Positions 62,613 to 64,000 of a stretch of DNA of 64,000 bases are shown here, piece after piece. The notes beneath the pieces were generated by a model. The model was not told where the DNA came from. It did not search any database and saw only the letters and a program-made list of their open reading frames with translations. The DNA comes from Corynebacterium sp. TAE3-ERU16 (lineage in GTDB: Bacteria; Actinomycetota; Actinomycetes; Mycobacteriales; Mycobacteriaceae). The translations under genes and the position numbers were made by a program. Location of the stretch: the NCBI RefSeq assembly GCF_019209935.1, contig NZ_JAHUTN010000002.1:1-64000 (forward strand). Reading direction: 5' to 3'. Numbering within the stretch: the stretch's first letter is position 1; every line of letters starts with the position of its first letter.

Positions 62613-63087
62613 AGACGCCGGCCGCCCAGCTGAGCGATCTTCTGTTGAATGTGAGATAGAGGCCGGCCAGGGCGCATGCCGCGACGATGACCGCGGGGAC
62701 GATCAGCCCCGCGGAGGCGATGTACCAGGAGACCGGCAGCAGCAGCATCTGGAGGATGACCACCGGGCCGCGTCCCCACCGGCGTCCCCGCCGGAGAGCG
62801 AAACCCGCGGCGGCCACGGTCCCGAACACCGCGACGAAGAACGCGGCGGTCCCGTAACCGACGAAGACGTTCTCACTGCCGTCCGAGGTCACCGTGCCGT
62901 AGTCATGCTGGCCGGTGATCTCGCGGAAGACGAGGAACACCGCGTAAGCGAGTCCGACGAGGGACTCACAGATACCGAGCACCCCGGCCCGCCGGATGTC
63001 CGCCGGCGGCTTCCGGGATTCTGCCGTGTCGCCGGTTTCCGGGGACACGGACGGGGAACTGGGCACGTCGCGGTGGGAATCAGTCAC
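62605..63087 (-). CDS. Integral membrane protein of unknown function
   Basis: 160 aa with a hydrophilic N-terminus of about 30 residues and four membrane helices (LGICESLVGLAYAVFLVF; TAAFFVAVFGTVAAAGFAL; PVVILQMLLLPVSWYIASA; LIVPAVIVAACALAGLYLTF). Resembles the small four-helix membrane proteins encoded next to Rv3212 homologues. No catalytic motif. Convergent with the propeller gene and divergent from the lipid-kinase gene. Confidence 0.75.
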   Translation of the reverse strand: MTDSHRDVPSSPSVSPETGDTAESRKPPADIRRAGVLGICESLVGLAYAVFLVFREITGQHDYGTVTSDGSENVFVGYGTAAFFVAVFGTVAAAGFALRRGRRWGRGPVVILQMLLLPVSWYIASAGLIVPAVIVAACALAGLYLTFNRRSLSWAAGVFS

Positions 63088-63146
63088 TCCCCAAGCGTAC
63101 CGCGTGGGTGCACGCCTTCCGTGTGCGCGGGGTTACACTCGACGCC

Positions 63147-64000
63147 ATGCGCGCCTTGATGCTCTCCAACCCCAACTCGACGGCCCTGACGCCACAGGTC
63201 ACCCGACAGGTGGTGACCCCGCTTCTGGAGGCGACCGAACTGACCTCGGTATTCACCCAGTACGCCGGGCACGCGGAGGACATCTGCAGAGGTCTGACGC
63301 GCGAGGACGTCGACATCGTGGTCGTCGTGGGCGGGGACGGTACGGTCAACGAGGTGATCAACGGGCTCCTGGGCCGCGAGCCGGAGAGCCGACCCGGTCC
63401 CGGCGAGCTGCCCAAGGTCGCGGTGGTACCGACGGGCTCCGCCAACGTGTTCGCGCGCGCTCTGGGCCTGCCCAACGAACCCGCCGGAGCCGCGGCACAG
63501 GTGCGCGACCTCATTCTCTCGGGCACGTACCGGCGTCTCCCCCTCGGGCGCGTCGAGGACCGTTGGTTCTGCGTGAATGCGGGATTCGGTCTGGACGCGA
63601 ACGCCATAGCGCTCATGGAGGATCTGCGGGACGCAGGCAAGTCGGCGACACCGTGGCGCTACGCGATGGTGACGGCTACCGCCTGGCAGCGGCTCCGGCG
63701 CCGCCCTCCGGCCATCACCTATGCGGCACACTCCGCCGAGGGACTCCGCACGGGCAGCGAGGTCCCTTTCCTCATCGTGTCCAACACGAATCCCTGGACG
63801 TACGCGGGTCCGATGGCGGTGGTGACCAATCCGGAGCAGAAGCTGGACGCGGGGCTGTCCCTCTACGCCCTGCGGGACATCGAGGGCCCCGGTGGACTGG
63901 TGGCGCTGCTGCACGCCACCGGCATCGGGAACAAGATCTGGCGGCCGCTACGGGTGGATCTCCGGGAGATCCGGGTTGACGATATTAGTGAGCTCACACT
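63147..64000 (+). CDS. Diacylglycerol/lipid kinase family protein, truncated by window end
   Basis: First 284 codons; no stop before the window edge. DAGK catalytic domain (LCB5/DgkB type): VVVVGGDGTVNEVINGLL (GGDGTVNE at residues 62-69) and VPTGSANVFARALGLP (95-110), followed by RWFCVNAGFGLDA, which matches the substrate-site region. It phosphorylates a lipid hydroxyl (diacylglycerol or a glycolipid precursor) with ATP; the exact lipid is unknown. TACACT (63134-63139) lies seven bases before ATG 63147, suggesting a leaderless transcript. Confidence 0.9.
   Translation, partial: MRALMLSNPNSTALTPQVTRQVVTPLLEATELTSVFTQYAGHAEDICRGLTREDVDIVVVVGGDGTVNEVINGLLGREPESRPGPGELPKVAVVPTGSANVFARALGLPNEPAGAAAQVRDLILSGTYRRLPLGRVEDRWFCVNAGFGLDANAIALMEDLRDAGKSATPWRYAMVTATAWQRLRRRPPAITYAAHSAEGLRTGSEVPFLIVSNTNPWTYAGPMAVVTNPEQKLDAGLSLYALRDIEGPGGLVALLHATGIGNKIWRPLRVDLREIRVDDISELT

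Overview
The window is a high-GC actinobacterial chromosome segment, almost certainly from Corynebacterium or a close relative. Gene order shows this: ssrA / smpB-ftsX-ftsE / prfB / impA-type phosphatase / hisN matches the corynebacterial order, and the right half (UPF0182 protein, PDZ-Lon protease, DUF2342 protein, uvrD2, nudC, K+ channel, adnB, adnA, moeZ, DUF3152, DUF3107, rhlE) follows the mycobacterial Rv3193c-Rv3212 order. Other signs are a DtxR box, a tmRNA tag ending DYALAA, and many leaderless genes with TANNNT six to eight bases before the start codon.

Layout. 1-185 is an abnormal C-rich end, probably a contig-end artefact. 186-2640 holds nrdI-nrdF and a divergent pair of flavin-binding genes that share an overlapping -10. 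The NrdF carries the Q/S/K replacements of three metal-ligand glutamates that define class Ie, the metal-free DOPA-radical ribonucleotide reductase. 2651-5750 holds a DtxR/MntR-type regulator, an unknown gene and a purine permease. 5751-9500 is an accessory zone around ssrA: a low-GC membrane-protein gene, an integrase remnant abutting the ssrA 3' end, a decayed membrane gene, and a low-GC pair (DUF3800 protein plus unknown partner). 9613-20876 is the trans-translation, cell-division and release-factor block, interrupted by an AbgT transporter and a purine nucleoside phosphorylase/MFS pair. 20965-22819 holds a secreted serine protease and a membrane protein. 22980-28043 encodes a complete type ISP restriction-modification enzyme on one polypeptide. 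28462-32416 holds a CPBP protease, a pseudogene, a ComB-like phosphatase and an MFS gene; the last forms an iron-regulated operon with a giant fused ABC transporter (32428-36063) behind a DtxR box. An initiator tRNA follows at 36622-36698.

36869-64000 is core genome: envelope and protease genes, then one long minus-strand run (59710 down to 45641) of DNA-break processing, NAD/RNA decapping, K+ channel and sulfur-transfer genes, and on the plus strand a DEAD-box helicase, its membrane-anchored neighbour and a truncated lipid-kinase gene at the right edge.

The most notable items are the class Ie reductase module, the fused siderophore-type ABC/MFS operon, the type ISP enzyme with a compositionally distinct target-recognition region, and the DUF3800 island wedged between smpB and ssrA.
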